Source of the DNA: Liquorilactobacillus oeni DSM 19972
Lineage (GTDB): Bacteria; Bacillota; Bacilli; Lactobacillales; Lactobacillaceae
Assembly (NCBI RefSeq): GCF_001436275.1
Contig: NZ_AZEH01000020.1
Location: 62,001-126,000 of the forward strand
DNA length: 64,000 bases
Direction: 5' to 3'
Below are positions 45,558-53,670 of the stretch, piece after piece. Numbering within the stretch: the first letter of the stretch is position 1; the number at the start of each line of letters is the position of its first letter. A program made the translations under genes and the position numbers. Under the pieces are notes generated by a model. That model was not told where the DNA came from, did no database searches, and saw only the letters and a program-made list of their open reading frames with translations.

Positions 45558-46478
45558 TCAAAAATCAGCAAAAAGTTTGTCAATTTGTTCAAACTCACCT
45601 TGTGTTAGTTCAACATTAAGTGCTCCAACATTACTTTTTACCTGTTCCGGCTTACGTGCACCTGGAATAACCACGCTAATAGCTGGATTTTGCAAGTACC
45701 AGCTCAAAAAGATCTGGGCAACAGTGGCACCATGTTTTTTTGCCAATTCACGTACTTGCGAAAGAGCAGTAATAATATCCGTAAATTCTGCTTTTGTAAA
45801 CTGCTTAAATTTATCGCTATCTTCCGTACTATACTTACCTGTTAGTAACCCAGATGCAAGCGGAAAATAAGGTACAAATGAAATCTGCTCTTTTTGCAAA
45901 TAAGGAAAAAGCTCCCTTTCTGCCTTTCGAGAAACCAGATTGTAGCTATCTTCAACTATATCAACTTGGCCATCCTGATTCGCTTCTTTAATCTGTTCAA
46001 GTGAAAAATTAGAAACACCAATTGCTCTAATCTTCCCTTCTTTTTTTAATTCAGCTAATGCTGCAACAGCCTCATTTTTTGGTGTTTTTTCATCCGGAAA
46101 ATGAATGAAAAAAATATCGAGATAATCAGTCTGCAGCCTTTTAAGTGCGTTCTCAACAGCCGCTTTTAAAAACGCCGGATCGTTGTTAATCTTATAATCG
46201 TTTTGCGGATCTTGTGCAGCTTTGGTAGCAATAATTACTTTAGAGCGATCATATTGCCGTAAAACTTCTCCAATTATTTCTTCTGAACGTCCGAGTCCAT
46301 ACATAAATGCGGTATCCAATAACGAAACTCCGCTATCTAAGGCAGTCTTCACCACAGAATAGCCGTCTTCATCCTTAAGGTTTTTAAACAGATTATGTCC
46401 ACCAACCTTATTAGTTCCCAAGCCAATTTTAGGTGAGACTACCACATCAGAATTACCTATTTTAATCTCGTGAGTCAT
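45558..46478 (-). CDS. Aldo/keto reductase
   Basis: 306 residues, TIM-barrel NADPH oxidoreductase of the IolS/YqkF-like group. Catalytic tetrad: Asp and Tyr in LLDTAFMYGLGRSEE, Lys in IATKAA and His in FFIHFPD; phosphate-binding end VIPGARKPEQVKSN. Substrate unknown. ATG at 46478 is chosen over that at 46484, which lies next to the ribosome-binding site (GGAGG) with no proper spacing. Not closely similar to the aldo/keto reductase at 13.7 kb. Confidence 0.85.
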   Translation of the reverse strand: MTHEIKIGNSDVVVSPKIGLGTNKVGGHNLFKNLKDEDGYSVVKTALDSGVSLLDTAFMYGLGRSEEIIGEVLRQYDRSKVIIATKAAQDPQNDYKINNDPAFLKAAVENALKRLQTDYLDIFFIHFPDEKTPKNEAVAALAELKKEGKIRAIGVSNFSLEQIKEANQDGQVDIVEDSYNLVSRKAERELFPYLQKEQISFVPYFPLASGLLTGKYSTEDSDKFKQFTKAEFTDIITALSQVRELAKKHGATVAQIFLSWYLQNPAISVVIPGARKPEQVKSNVGALNVELTQGEFEQIDKLFADF

Positions 46479-46612
46479 CAGCATTCCTCCAATTTATTTT
46501 GAACTAACTTTAATTATAAGACAAGCAGACCAAAAGTTACTGTAATTTTGCTTAGTGTTTTCAGTAAAACCTAGAGATATAAAAATAATAAAAAGTTGTT
46601 AACATCTTTGTT

Positions 46613-47494
46613 TTATTTTACGTAAATTTTCATAAAATGATGCAACCAGCTGATCTTTGCCGGTAGCATTGGGCCTTCGTCACCATCAATTCTGACAACC
46701 ATTGTTTGACCATCTTCTGGCCTGATAATCACTTTTTTTATGTCAAAAGAAGTCAGTGTTGTTGAACGACGGAGGTTTCCGGTCAGTGCAAAAAAACCAT
46801 AGTTTAATAACTTGCTGATTTTCATATTATTAAGCATCGTAATGTGCAATCCATTGTAGGTTTTTTCCAAGTACTGACGTCCCCCAATATAATTAGAGGT
46901 TGTTATTAAACAAACCCATACTTTGGCATATAGCGAAAAAGAATCGTTAAAAAACAGTGCTTTATATGAGCGGCTTTTACTAAGATTTTTCACAGCGCTT
47001 AAACCATAAATTCCAAGCCCAAATTTTTGTTTTTGTTTTTGCTTAACATCATTTGAAATATCTGCAAGACTTCCAAAAACAAGTGAACTGATAATTGCAG
47101 TTTCATTGCAAACTCCGATATCAACCAAACGCTGTTTCCCGCTCAAAACAACTTCAATTGCTTTTTTTGCCTCTAATGGAATTTTCCACTTCTTTGCAAA
47201 ATTATTAACCGTTCCAGCCGGAATCAAGCCCACAGGCACTTGGACTCTTGCATGAATCAGTGCAGTTGCAACAACATTCAAAGTTCCATCGCCGCCGATA
47301 CAGATAATTCTTGCGATCTGTTTTTTTGCTAAAGTTTCCCGCAGCTTTTTTACAGCTTCAGCTTTAGTAGTGCTATCAAACTGATATGGGGTTTCACCTC
47401 TTTGTACTAACCTAGTTTTCACTTCGACTGCAATTTTTTGTGCTGCTCCATCCCCTGCACGCGGATTAAAAAAAAGTACTGTTAATTTTTTCAT
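46613..47494 (-). CDS. Diacylglycerol kinase-family lipid kinase (YegS/BmrU-like)
   Basis: 293 residues. NPRAGDG at the N-terminus, catalytic nucleotide-binding GGDGTLN (about residues 63-69) and VPVGLIPAGTVNNFAKK are the DAGK_cat signature; the C-terminal beta-sandwich includes DGDEGP, the conserved DGE-like end. These soluble kinases phosphorylate diacylglycerol or related lipids, recycling them into phosphatidic acid. Whether this is DgkB or a YegS-type paralogue cannot be told. Upstream of the aldo/keto reductase on the same strand. Confidence 0.87.
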   Translation of the reverse strand: MKKLTVLFFNPRAGDGAAQKIAVEVKTRLVQRGETPYQFDSTTKAEAVKKLRETLAKKQIARIICIGGDGTLNVVATALIHARVQVPVGLIPAGTVNNFAKKWKIPLEAKKAIEVVLSGKQRLVDIGVCNETAIISSLVFGSLADISNDVKQKQKQKFGLGIYGLSAVKNLSKSRSYKALFFNDSFSLYAKVWVCLITTSNYIGGRQYLEKTYNGLHITMLNNMKISKLLNYGFFALTGNLRRSTTLTSFDIKKVIIRPEDGQTMVVRIDGDEGPMLPAKISWLHHFMKIYVK

Positions 47495-47604
47495 TTCGAC
47501 AACTCCAACTTTCTGCTTTTCACCCTTAACTTTAACATATTCCCAAATATTTCATCTGCACAACTACCTTTGAATGCTAATAATTATTAAGCTGTTTTCT
47601 TAAT

Positions 47605-47626
47605 TTCTGAGGTGCGCCTAAAAATT
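47605..47626. promoter_or_regulatory. Palindrome upstream of mntH, candidate metalloregulator operator
   Basis: TGAGGTGCGCCTAA inside TTCTGAGGTGCGCCTAAAAATT is an imperfect palindrome with AGG/CCT half-sites like DtxR-family (MntR/SirR) boxes. It ends at the likely -35 region (TTTTCA 47628-47633, 17 bp, TACAAT 47651-47656). Manganese-dependent repression of mntH is well known in the family; the box itself is inference. Confidence 0.35.
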
Positions 47627-47695
47627 GTTTTCAATGTGTAAAATTGGGTGTACAATGTGAATAGCTCAGAGATTCTTGAAAGGTGGTTAACAAAA

Positions 47696-49264
47696 TTGAG
47701 CAAAGAAAAAAACAAGCAAAATCGGCATAAACTAATTGAATATGCCAATGGACCGTCCCTTGAGGAAATCAATAGTACAGTTGCCGTGCCGCGCGGAAAG
47801 GGATTCTGGAAAACGCTTTTTGCTTATTCTGGACCTGGAGCTTTAGTAGCTGTTGGTTATATGGATCCAGGAAATTGGTCAACGTCTATTACTGGTGGAC
47901 AAAACTTCCAATATCTTTTAATGTCCGTTATCTTAATGTCAAGTTTGATCGCGATGCTTTTACAATACATGGCTGCCAAACTTGGTATTGTGAGCCAGAT
48001 GGACCTTGCCCAGGCAATTCGTGCACGTACTAGCAAGTCTCTTGGAATCGTTTTATGGCTTTTAACTGAATTAGCGATTATGGCCACAGATATTGCAGAA
48101 GTTATCGGTGCAGCAATTGCACTTTATCTTCTCTTCCATATTCCATTAGTAATTGCCGTCTTTATAACGGTTTTCGATGTTTTGTTACTGCTCTTATTAA
48201 CTAAAATCGGTTTTAGAAAGATTGAAGCAATTGTTGTTTGTTTGATCCTTGTAATCCTCTTTATCTTTATCTACCAAGTTGCACTTTCCAATCCTGCATG
48301 GGGAGATATGTTTAAAGGTTTTATTCCCACAGGCAAGACTTTCGCAAATTCACCAAGTATCGGTGGACAGACTCCTTTGACAGGTGCTTTAGGTATTATC
48401 GGAGCTACCGTTATGCCGCATAACCTTTATTTGCACTCTGCTATTTCACAGACACGTAAAATCGATCATAGCAACGAAGATGATGTTGCGCAGGCTGTTC
48501 GCTTTACCGCTTGGGATTCAAACATCCAGTTATCTGCTGCATTTCTTGTTAATTCATTACTATTAATCATGGGAGTTGCTGTTTTCAAAACAGGTGCCGT
48601 TAAAGATCCTTCATTCTTTGGCTTGTTTCATGCACTTTCAGATACTTCCATGTTAAGTAATGGGATTTTAATCGAAGTAGCACGTTCAGGAATCCTTTCT
48701 ACTCTCTTTGCAGTCGCATTACTGGCATCTGGCCAAAATTCAACTATCACAGGTACTTTAACTGGGCAGGTTATCATGGAAGGTTTTGTCCATTTAAGGA
48801 TGCCATTATGGCTACGCAGGCTGGTCACGCGGTTGATTTCTGTCGTTCCCGTTTTGATCTGCGTTATACTTACTAGTGGAAAAAGTGAGATCGCAGAACA
48901 TACGGCTCTTAACACATTGATGAATAATTCTCAGGTATTCTTAGCATTTGCTTTGCCATTTTCCATGCTGCCTCTTTTAATGATGACTGATAGCCGTGCA
49001 GAAATGGGAGAACGTTTCAAAAATACACTTTGGATAAAAGCTTTAGGGTGGATTTCTGTTCTTGGATTGACTTACTTAAACTTAATCGGTTTACCGGGTC
49101 AAGTTGAAGATTTCTTTGGTTCAGAGGCTTCTAAAGCCCAGCTGGTACTTGCAGATAACATTGCTTACTTTTTGATTCTTTGTGTACTTCTCCTATTGAT
49201 TTGGACTGTTGTTGATTTATATTACGGCAATAAACGTTTCGCTAATTCCAAAAAAACTGAATAA
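47696..49264 (+). CDS. mntH: NRAMP-family manganese transporter
   Basis: 522 residues from the TTG at 47696, chosen because GAAAGGTGG lies 9 nt upstream (the frame is open to 47648 without such a site). Proton-coupled Mn2+ importer with about 11 TM helices; metal-binding motifs are [10 protein letters not shown] in TM1 (Asp, Asn) and [15 protein letters not shown] in TM6 (Met, His). The N-terminal 40-residue hydrophilic extension is typical of lactobacilli. Followed after 30 bp by a UspA-family gene, a common arrangement in this group; manganese is the main antioxidant metal. Confidence 0.95.
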   Translation: MSKEKNKQNRHKLIEYANGPSLEEINSTVAVPRGKGFWKTLFAYSGPGALVAVGYMDPGNWSTSITGGQNFQYLLMSVILMSSLIAMLLQYMAAKLGIVSQMDLAQAIRARTSKSLGIVLWLLTELAIMATDIAEVIGAAIALYLLFHIPLVIAVFITVFDVLLLLLLTKIGFRKIEAIVVCLILVILFIFIYQVALSNPAWGDMFKGFIPTGKTFANSPSIGGQTPLTGALGIIGATVMPHNLYLHSAISQTRKIDHSNEDDVAQAVRFTAWDSNIQLSAAFLVNSLLLIMGVAVFKTGAVKDPSFFGLFHALSDTSMLSNGILIEVARSGILSTLFAVALLASGQNSTITGTLTGQVIMEGFVHLRMPLWLRRLVTRLISVVPVLICVILTSGKSEIAEHTALNTLMNNSQVFLAFALPFSMLPLLMMTDSRAEMGERFKNTLWIKALGWISVLGLTYLNLIGLPGQVEDFFGSEASKAQLVLADNIAYFLILCVLLLLIWTVVDLYYGNKRFANSKKTE

Positions 49265-49294
49265 CTTGGAGCGTAAATGAATGGAGATGTTTAG

Positions 49295-49726
49295 ATGATA
49301 AAAGATGTTAAAAAAATTCTTGTAGGCGTTGATGATTCGGCAGATGCACTTTTAGCTTTTGATTATGCTATTAAACGTGCAAAAGAAGAAAACGCGGAAC
49401 TCATCATTACTTCTATCTTGGAAAGCAACGAGCTCAGTGTCTTCCAAGCAATGGACAAAGATTATATCCATGGCGAGCGTTCAGAGCTTGAAGAACATAT
49501 CCTAGATTATCGTGAAAAAGCTCTAGATGCAGGAGTTAACAAGGTGCGGACTGTTATTGCTGAAGGTAACGCTGGTGAGGCAATCGTTAAGGATGTAATC
49601 CCAAAGGTAAAGCCGGATATCTTGATCATCGGTTCTGAATCAAAAAAGGGACTCCGACGACACTTCGGCAGTCAAGCAGCTTATATGGCAAAGTATGCAC
49701 CGATCTCCGTCCTTGTTGTGCGGTAA
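49295..49726 (+). CDS. Universal stress protein (UspA family)
   Basis: 143 residues. UspA fold: KKILVGVDDSADALLAFDYAI at the N-terminus and the nucleotide-binding C-terminal stretch IIGSESKKGLRRHFGSQAAY...APISVLVV (GxxGx8-9GS-like). ATP-binding members act in stress survival. It follows mntH by 30 bp and precedes a terminator, so it is in the mntH transcript. Cytoplasmic. Confidence 0.9.
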   Translation: MIKDVKKILVGVDDSADALLAFDYAIKRAKEENAELIITSILESNELSVFQAMDKDYIHGERSELEEHILDYREKALDAGVNKVRTVIAEGNAGEAIVKDVIPKVKPDILIIGSESKKGLRRHFGSQAAYMAKYAPISVLVVR

Positions 49727-49748
49727 TAAGAGTTAACTAGTATACATC

Positions 49749-49800
49749 AAAGATTATGCAATTGCGAATATTTTTCGTTGGCAATTGCATAATCTTTTTT
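49749..49800 (+). terminator. Terminator of mntH-usp
   Basis: AAAGATTATGCAATTGC (49749-49765) pairs perfectly with GCAATTGCATAATCTTT (49781-49797), ending in TTTTTT. Confidence 0.93.
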
Positions 49801-49862
49801 CAAAAAAATTTTCAATATGTTAGTATTAATGATACCCATCTAAAAAAGGAGTTATTAACTTT

Positions 49863-51848
49863 ATGAGCCTATTAAAACTCAGCAACGTCCATAAATCTTA
49901 TTTCCTTGGAAAAGAAGAAAGTAAGGTTTTGAAAGGGATCAATCTCGAATTCAATTCTGGTGAATTTGTCTCAATACTAGGAGAGTCGGGGGGCGGCAAG
50001 TCAACTTTAATGAATATTATCGGTGGACTTGATCGTGAATTTTCAGGTGAGCTACTCCTCAATAATGAAAAATTGGACCACAAAAAGGAAAAACAACTCG
50101 ATAATTATCGACGTGGAACAATTGGTTACATCTATCAATCATACAATTTGATAACTCATTTAACAGTACTCGAAAATGTACTAGTTTCGCTTGACATGAC
50201 TTCCCTTTCACATTCAGAAAGAATTCAACGTGCGAAAGAGCTGCTTGAACAAGTTGGCTTAAGCGAGCATCTTAAAAAACATCCTAATCAGTTATCTGGT
50301 GGGCAAAAGCAACGCGTTGCGATTGCACGTGCACTTGCCAGTGATCCCGAGATAATTTTAGCAGATGAACCAACTGGAGCTTTGGATTCTAAAAACACTC
50401 AAGAAGTCTTGACTATTTTGAAAAAAATCGCTAAAGATGGCAAACTTGTAATTGCAGTAACCCATTCGCAAGAAGTTGCAAATCATGGAACAAGAATTAT
50501 TCATTTAGTTGATGGAAAAATCGATAGTGATGTTCACTTAGGTGAACCATATGCCGAAAATAACAATTCTCAAAAAATTGAGTCCCGCCCTTTGAGGGCC
50601 GGTGCAAGCTACCGCTCAGCATTTAAACATCTCCTTTATAATTTTAAGCAAAATTCATTGATTGTAATAGGAACGGCTATTGGAATTTTCGCCGTTTTAC
50701 TTTTCAGTGGACTTGGCAACGGTATTAATTCTTATATTCAAGATCAGGTCAATTCATTAGCAAATCCACGTTCAATGACTGTAATGAGTAATCCTGGTGG
50801 TAAAAAGCTTTCCAATACTCAAGCACAGCAATCTATGCAAGAATTTAATCAAGATCCAACTAAGTTTTTCATTTCAGATAAGCAGCTCTCTAAAATTAAT
50901 AAGACTAAGGGAACTACTTCTGTTGAACCTGGCTATCAATTGGGAACCTATTCACTTAGCTATAATGGTAACAACAGCAACTCATCAGGTATTCAGAGTT
51001 ATACCAAAGCCTTTGCAGATAGCATCTTGAAGAATGGTAATTGGCCAAAGGGAAAACAGATTGCTATTTCTAAAGAACAAGCTGTTGCGCTTTTAGGAAA
51101 TAATAATTATCGTTCTTTGATAGGCAAAAATGTTAGTGTGGTAATTAACTGGTTATCTTCTGAAAATACACCTGTACAAGTAAAAGCTGATCTTAAGGTT
51201 TCTGGGATTACTGGTTCAAGTAGTGTTGGTGGTCAAGTTACTTTACTGAATTACAGTGCACTCCGTAGCTTGCTAAAAGATGCCGGCGCACGTACCGAAC
51301 CTAATTTCATCTCTGTTAACGCTAAAAGCTTAGATAATGTTAACAAAGTTGCTAATAATATTAGAAATCAGAAAATTGACGGTAAAAATGCTTTTGCAGT
51401 AATGACTGTCGGCGATATTCTTAATACAGTTAATACCTATGTCAGCCTTGCTTCAACTGTTCTAGCTGCAATTGCAGGAATCTCACTGATAGTTTCAGTG
51501 CTTATGATTGTTGTTACGATGTATATGTCTGTAGCAGAAAGAACAAAGGAAATTGGAATTTTGCGTGCACTAGGTGAACGTAAAAAAGATATTAGACGAC
51601 TCTTTACTGCAGAATCACTGATGATCGGCTTCTTTTCAGCAATTTTCGCATTATTGATTGCCTGGATTGTAAGTGCTATACTCAACCACGCGATTTATGG
51701 CTTAATTAAGTTCAATATTGTTCAAATCAATTTAAGCAATGTTGTGTTCGCAATTCTAGTTTCACTCTTTATCTCATTGATTGCTGCACTGTTGCCTGCT
51801 AGAAAAGCTTCTCGTTTAAATCCAATTGAGGCTCTTTCAGCTGAATAA
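49863..51848 (+). CDS. MacB-type ABC exporter, ATPase fused to permease
   Basis: 661 residues. N-terminal ABC domain (1 to about 225): Walker [10 protein letters not shown]-loop YQSYNL, signature LSGGQKQR, Walker [12 protein letters not shown]. Then one TM helix (about 260-285), an extracellular domain of about 240 residues (Ser/Asn-rich) and three C-terminal TM helices forming the FtsX-like permease ([20 protein letters not shown] is the conserved cytoplasmic motif). MacB-like pumps export peptides, toxins or antimicrobials by a mechanotransmission mechanism. No partner accessory protein or two-component system adjoins. ATG follows AAAAAAGGAG. Confidence 0.88.
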   Translation: MSLLKLSNVHKSYFLGKEESKVLKGINLEFNSGEFVSILGESGGGKSTLMNIIGGLDREFSGELLLNNEKLDHKKEKQLDNYRRGTIGYIYQSYNLITHLTVLENVLVSLDMTSLSHSERIQRAKELLEQVGLSEHLKKHPNQLSGGQKQRVAIARALASDPEIILADEPTGALDSKNTQEVLTILKKIAKDGKLVIAVTHSQEVANHGTRIIHLVDGKIDSDVHLGEPYAENNNSQKIESRPLRAGASYRSAFKHLLYNFKQNSLIVIGTAIGIFAVLLFSGLGNGINSYIQDQVNSLANPRSMTVMSNPGGKKLSNTQAQQSMQEFNQDPTKFFISDKQLSKINKTKGTTSVEPGYQLGTYSLSYNGNNSNSSGIQSYTKAFADSILKNGNWPKGKQIAISKEQAVALLGNNNYRSLIGKNVSVVINWLSSENTPVQVKADLKVSGITGSSSVGGQVTLLNYSALRSLLKDAGARTEPNFISVNAKSLDNVNKVANNIRNQKIDGKNAFAVMTVGDILNTVNTYVSLASTVLAAIAGISLIVSVLMIVVTMYMSVAERTKEIGILRALGERKKDIRRLFTAESLMIGFFSAIFALLIAWIVSAILNHAIYGLIKFNIVQINLSNVVFAILVSLFISLIAALLPARKASRLNPIEALSAE

Positions 51849-51934
51849 ATCTGTTTAAACGACCAATAACAAATAACACTATATGTATGCTATTAAAGTT
51901 TTAAAAAGAATATGACTAAGAAAGCTTGTGTCAT

Positions 51935-52099
51935 TAACGTTAGGCTTCGAACATTAACTACAAATTATGAGCAGTGTGGTTTAACTATAAGTAATTCGTG
52001 GTTAAATGAAAAAAATTGATTCTTCGTACTACAGATTAAAAGATTAAAAAATAAGGGATCAGGTCAAAACCTAGGTTTTGACCTGATCCCTTATTTTTA
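51935..52099 (+). repeat. Dispersed intergenic repeat, copy F (plus orientation) with terminator of the MacB-like gene
   Basis: Blocks in order: cgttaggcttcgaacattaac (51938 on), gtttaactataagtaattcg, gtggttaaatgaa, then the hairpin AGGGATCAGGTCAAAAC / GTTTTGACCTGATCCCT (52055-52092) with a T-rich tail. Fullest plus-orientation copy in the window. Confidence 0.7.
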
Positions 52100-52190
52100 T
52101 TTTACAATAGCCATATTAGTTGCAATAACCAATTCTTTAAGCTTAAACATGAATAATCAACCATAATTGTTACTCACTGTTTTTACCAAA
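52055..52190 (-). repeat. Dispersed intergenic repeat, copy F' (minus orientation), sharing the hairpin of copy F
   Basis: After the shared hairpin, acaatagccatatt, gcaataaccaattc and taagcttaaacatgaat parallel the order of copies C and D (caatagtcaatttc, tagcttaacca). The result is a head-to-head pair of repeat units around one hairpin. More diverged than the others. Confidence 0.5.
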
Positions 52191-52223
52191 AAAATATTTT
52201 ATTCCGGTTAGTCTTTCACAATT

Positions 52224-52469
52224 CTATCCTCTTCGAGAAAGCAAGAAAGAAACCAACCATACTAGGATAACTGCCCCTATTATTGAAGGAATAACTGCCA
52301 TTCCAGCTAATTGCGGTCCCCACGAACCCAAAATAGCTTCACCAACAGCTGAACCGATAAGGCCGGCAACAATGTTGCTGATCCAGCCCATTGACTTTCC
52401 TTTACTTGTAATTGCGCCTGCAACTGCACCAATAATTGCACCTACGATCAAAACCCATAACCAATGCAT
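52224..52469 (-). CDS. GlsB/YeaQ/YmgE-family stress-response membrane protein
   Basis: 81 residues with three TM segments and glycine-rich motifs: GAIIGAVAGAITSKGKSMGWISNIVAGLIGSAVGE. Family members are small inner-membrane proteins tied to general stress and Asp23/GlsB systems. ATG follows AAGGGGGAATTGGAGT. It lies about 100 bp after a CsbD-like gene on the same strand, and the pair is probably stress induced. Confidence 0.9.
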   Translation of the reverse strand: MHWLWVLIVGAIIGAVAGAITSKGKSMGWISNIVAGLIGSAVGEAILGSWGPQLAGMAVIPSIIGAVILVWLVSFLLSRRG

Positions 52470-52571
52470 ACTCCAATTCCCCCTTAAATATAATTGAGAT
52501 AACTATCTAACAAAAGGACAAATAAATAGCTTGTAACAAACTATTACTTACTATGATGTTGTGCAGTTTTT

Positions 52572-52781
52572 CTATTTTTTATCCATCTTTTTCTTTAAAT
52601 CATCCACAGTTTCTTTTACTGCTCCCTTTGCATCTTCGAACTTATCTTTGGCTTTGCCCAAAACTCCTTGTGCCTTGCCTTGAGCTTCACGTGTTTTATC
52701 ATTTGTAGCCTTGCCTTCAGTCTCTTTTGCTTTTCCGGCTACCTTATCCTTTGCATTATCAGCTCTGTTCTTCAAACTCAT
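52572..52781 (-). CDS. CsbD-family stress protein
   Basis: 69 residues, highly charged and helical, rich in Lys, Ala, Asp and Glu with repeats of the form KAKxxxGKA, typical of CsbD (general stress, sigma-B regulated in Bacillus). ATG at 52781 is preferred because AAGGGAG lies 8 nt upstream; another Met six codons earlier overlaps that site. The molecular role of CsbD is unknown. Neighbour of GlsB. Confidence 0.88.
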   Translation of the reverse strand: MSLKNRADNAKDKVAGKAKETEGKATNDKTREAQGKAQGVLGKAKDKFEDAKGAVKETVDDLKKKMDKK

Positions 52782-52899
52782 AGTCACATCTCCCTTCACT
52801 CATATAACTTACACTAATTTAACCAAATTGCTAAATGGTTAAATATGTTTACATTACAAGTCTAACAAAGCATAATATTTTAAGCAATTTTTTTGCACT

Positions 52900-53574
52900 T
52901 TAGTCAGCAAAATATCTTAAAGTATCTTTTGTTACACCTTGAACTTGCTCAAGTTCTCCTTGGACCAAAATTCTATTTGTTTCTCCCGCAGTTGCTGTCA
53001 GGCATGTTACTAGCGTTACTAATTTTTTTTGTGGTACATCATTTATCCAGTTAATTTGGTACTTATCAACTGTTCTTTTTTGAACTACCCGATAACGATA
53101 GACTTTAGCTCCATCTGTAAGATATATGGACATACCCGTCTTAACTTTTGCAAGCGGAGAGAAAAGGATTGTCGAATTACTCATATGATGCCCTGCCAAG
53201 GCATAATTTCCTTCGCCCATTTTTTCTGCAGGTTTCATGGTCCCTGCTCCACGCAGTAGATTTTCATTATCAATTCCATAAAAAATAGGTAAATATAAAC
53301 CCACCTTTGGAATGGAAATTTTACCGATCGACCCAGAATCGTTTTTTATAGCTTTACCTAAAGTTTGGACATCAGCAGCTTTTACACTTTTAAAGTTAAA
53401 ATTACCGTGCTTACGTATTTCTTTGTTGACGGTCTTAGGCTTTTTTTGAAGTTCACTCGTGGTTAAAGTTTTGATAATTAGTACTTTAAGCTGCTCGTTA
53501 AAAACTAGCGCAAGACCAATTGCTAACAGTAGCACTATAAGTACTTTCTGAAATACTTTTTTATATTTTTTCAA
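52900..53574 (-). CDS. srtA: Class A sortase
   Basis: 224 residues. N-terminal TM anchor (about 9-26) and extracytoplasmic sortase domain. Catalytic His129 in LAGHHM, Cys191 in TLVTC and Arg in NRILVQG. It attaches LPXTG-type proteins to the peptidoglycan cross-bridge. Start is TTG at 53574 after GAGGAG. No LPXTG substrate is encoded in this window, which suits a housekeeping enzyme acting genome-wide. The downstream gene pair is GlsB/CsbD. Confidence 0.93.
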   Translation of the reverse strand: MKKYKKVFQKVLIVLLLAIGLALVFNEQLKVLIIKTLTTSELQKKPKTVNKEIRKHGNFNFKSVKAADVQTLGKAIKNDSGSIGKISIPKVGLYLPIFYGIDNENLLRGAGTMKPAEKMGEGNYALAGHHMSNSTILFSPLAKVKTGMSIYLTDGAKVYRYRVVQKRTVDKYQINWINDVPQKKLVTLVTCLTATAGETNRILVQGELEQVQGVTKDTLRYFAD

Positions 53575-53670
53575 CTTGACTCCTCATTTATTCTCTGATT
53601 CTTATCAATCTAATATATTATTGCATAAGCCGTGTCCTTCTCCCAAATATTATGACAGAGTAACTTGCTT

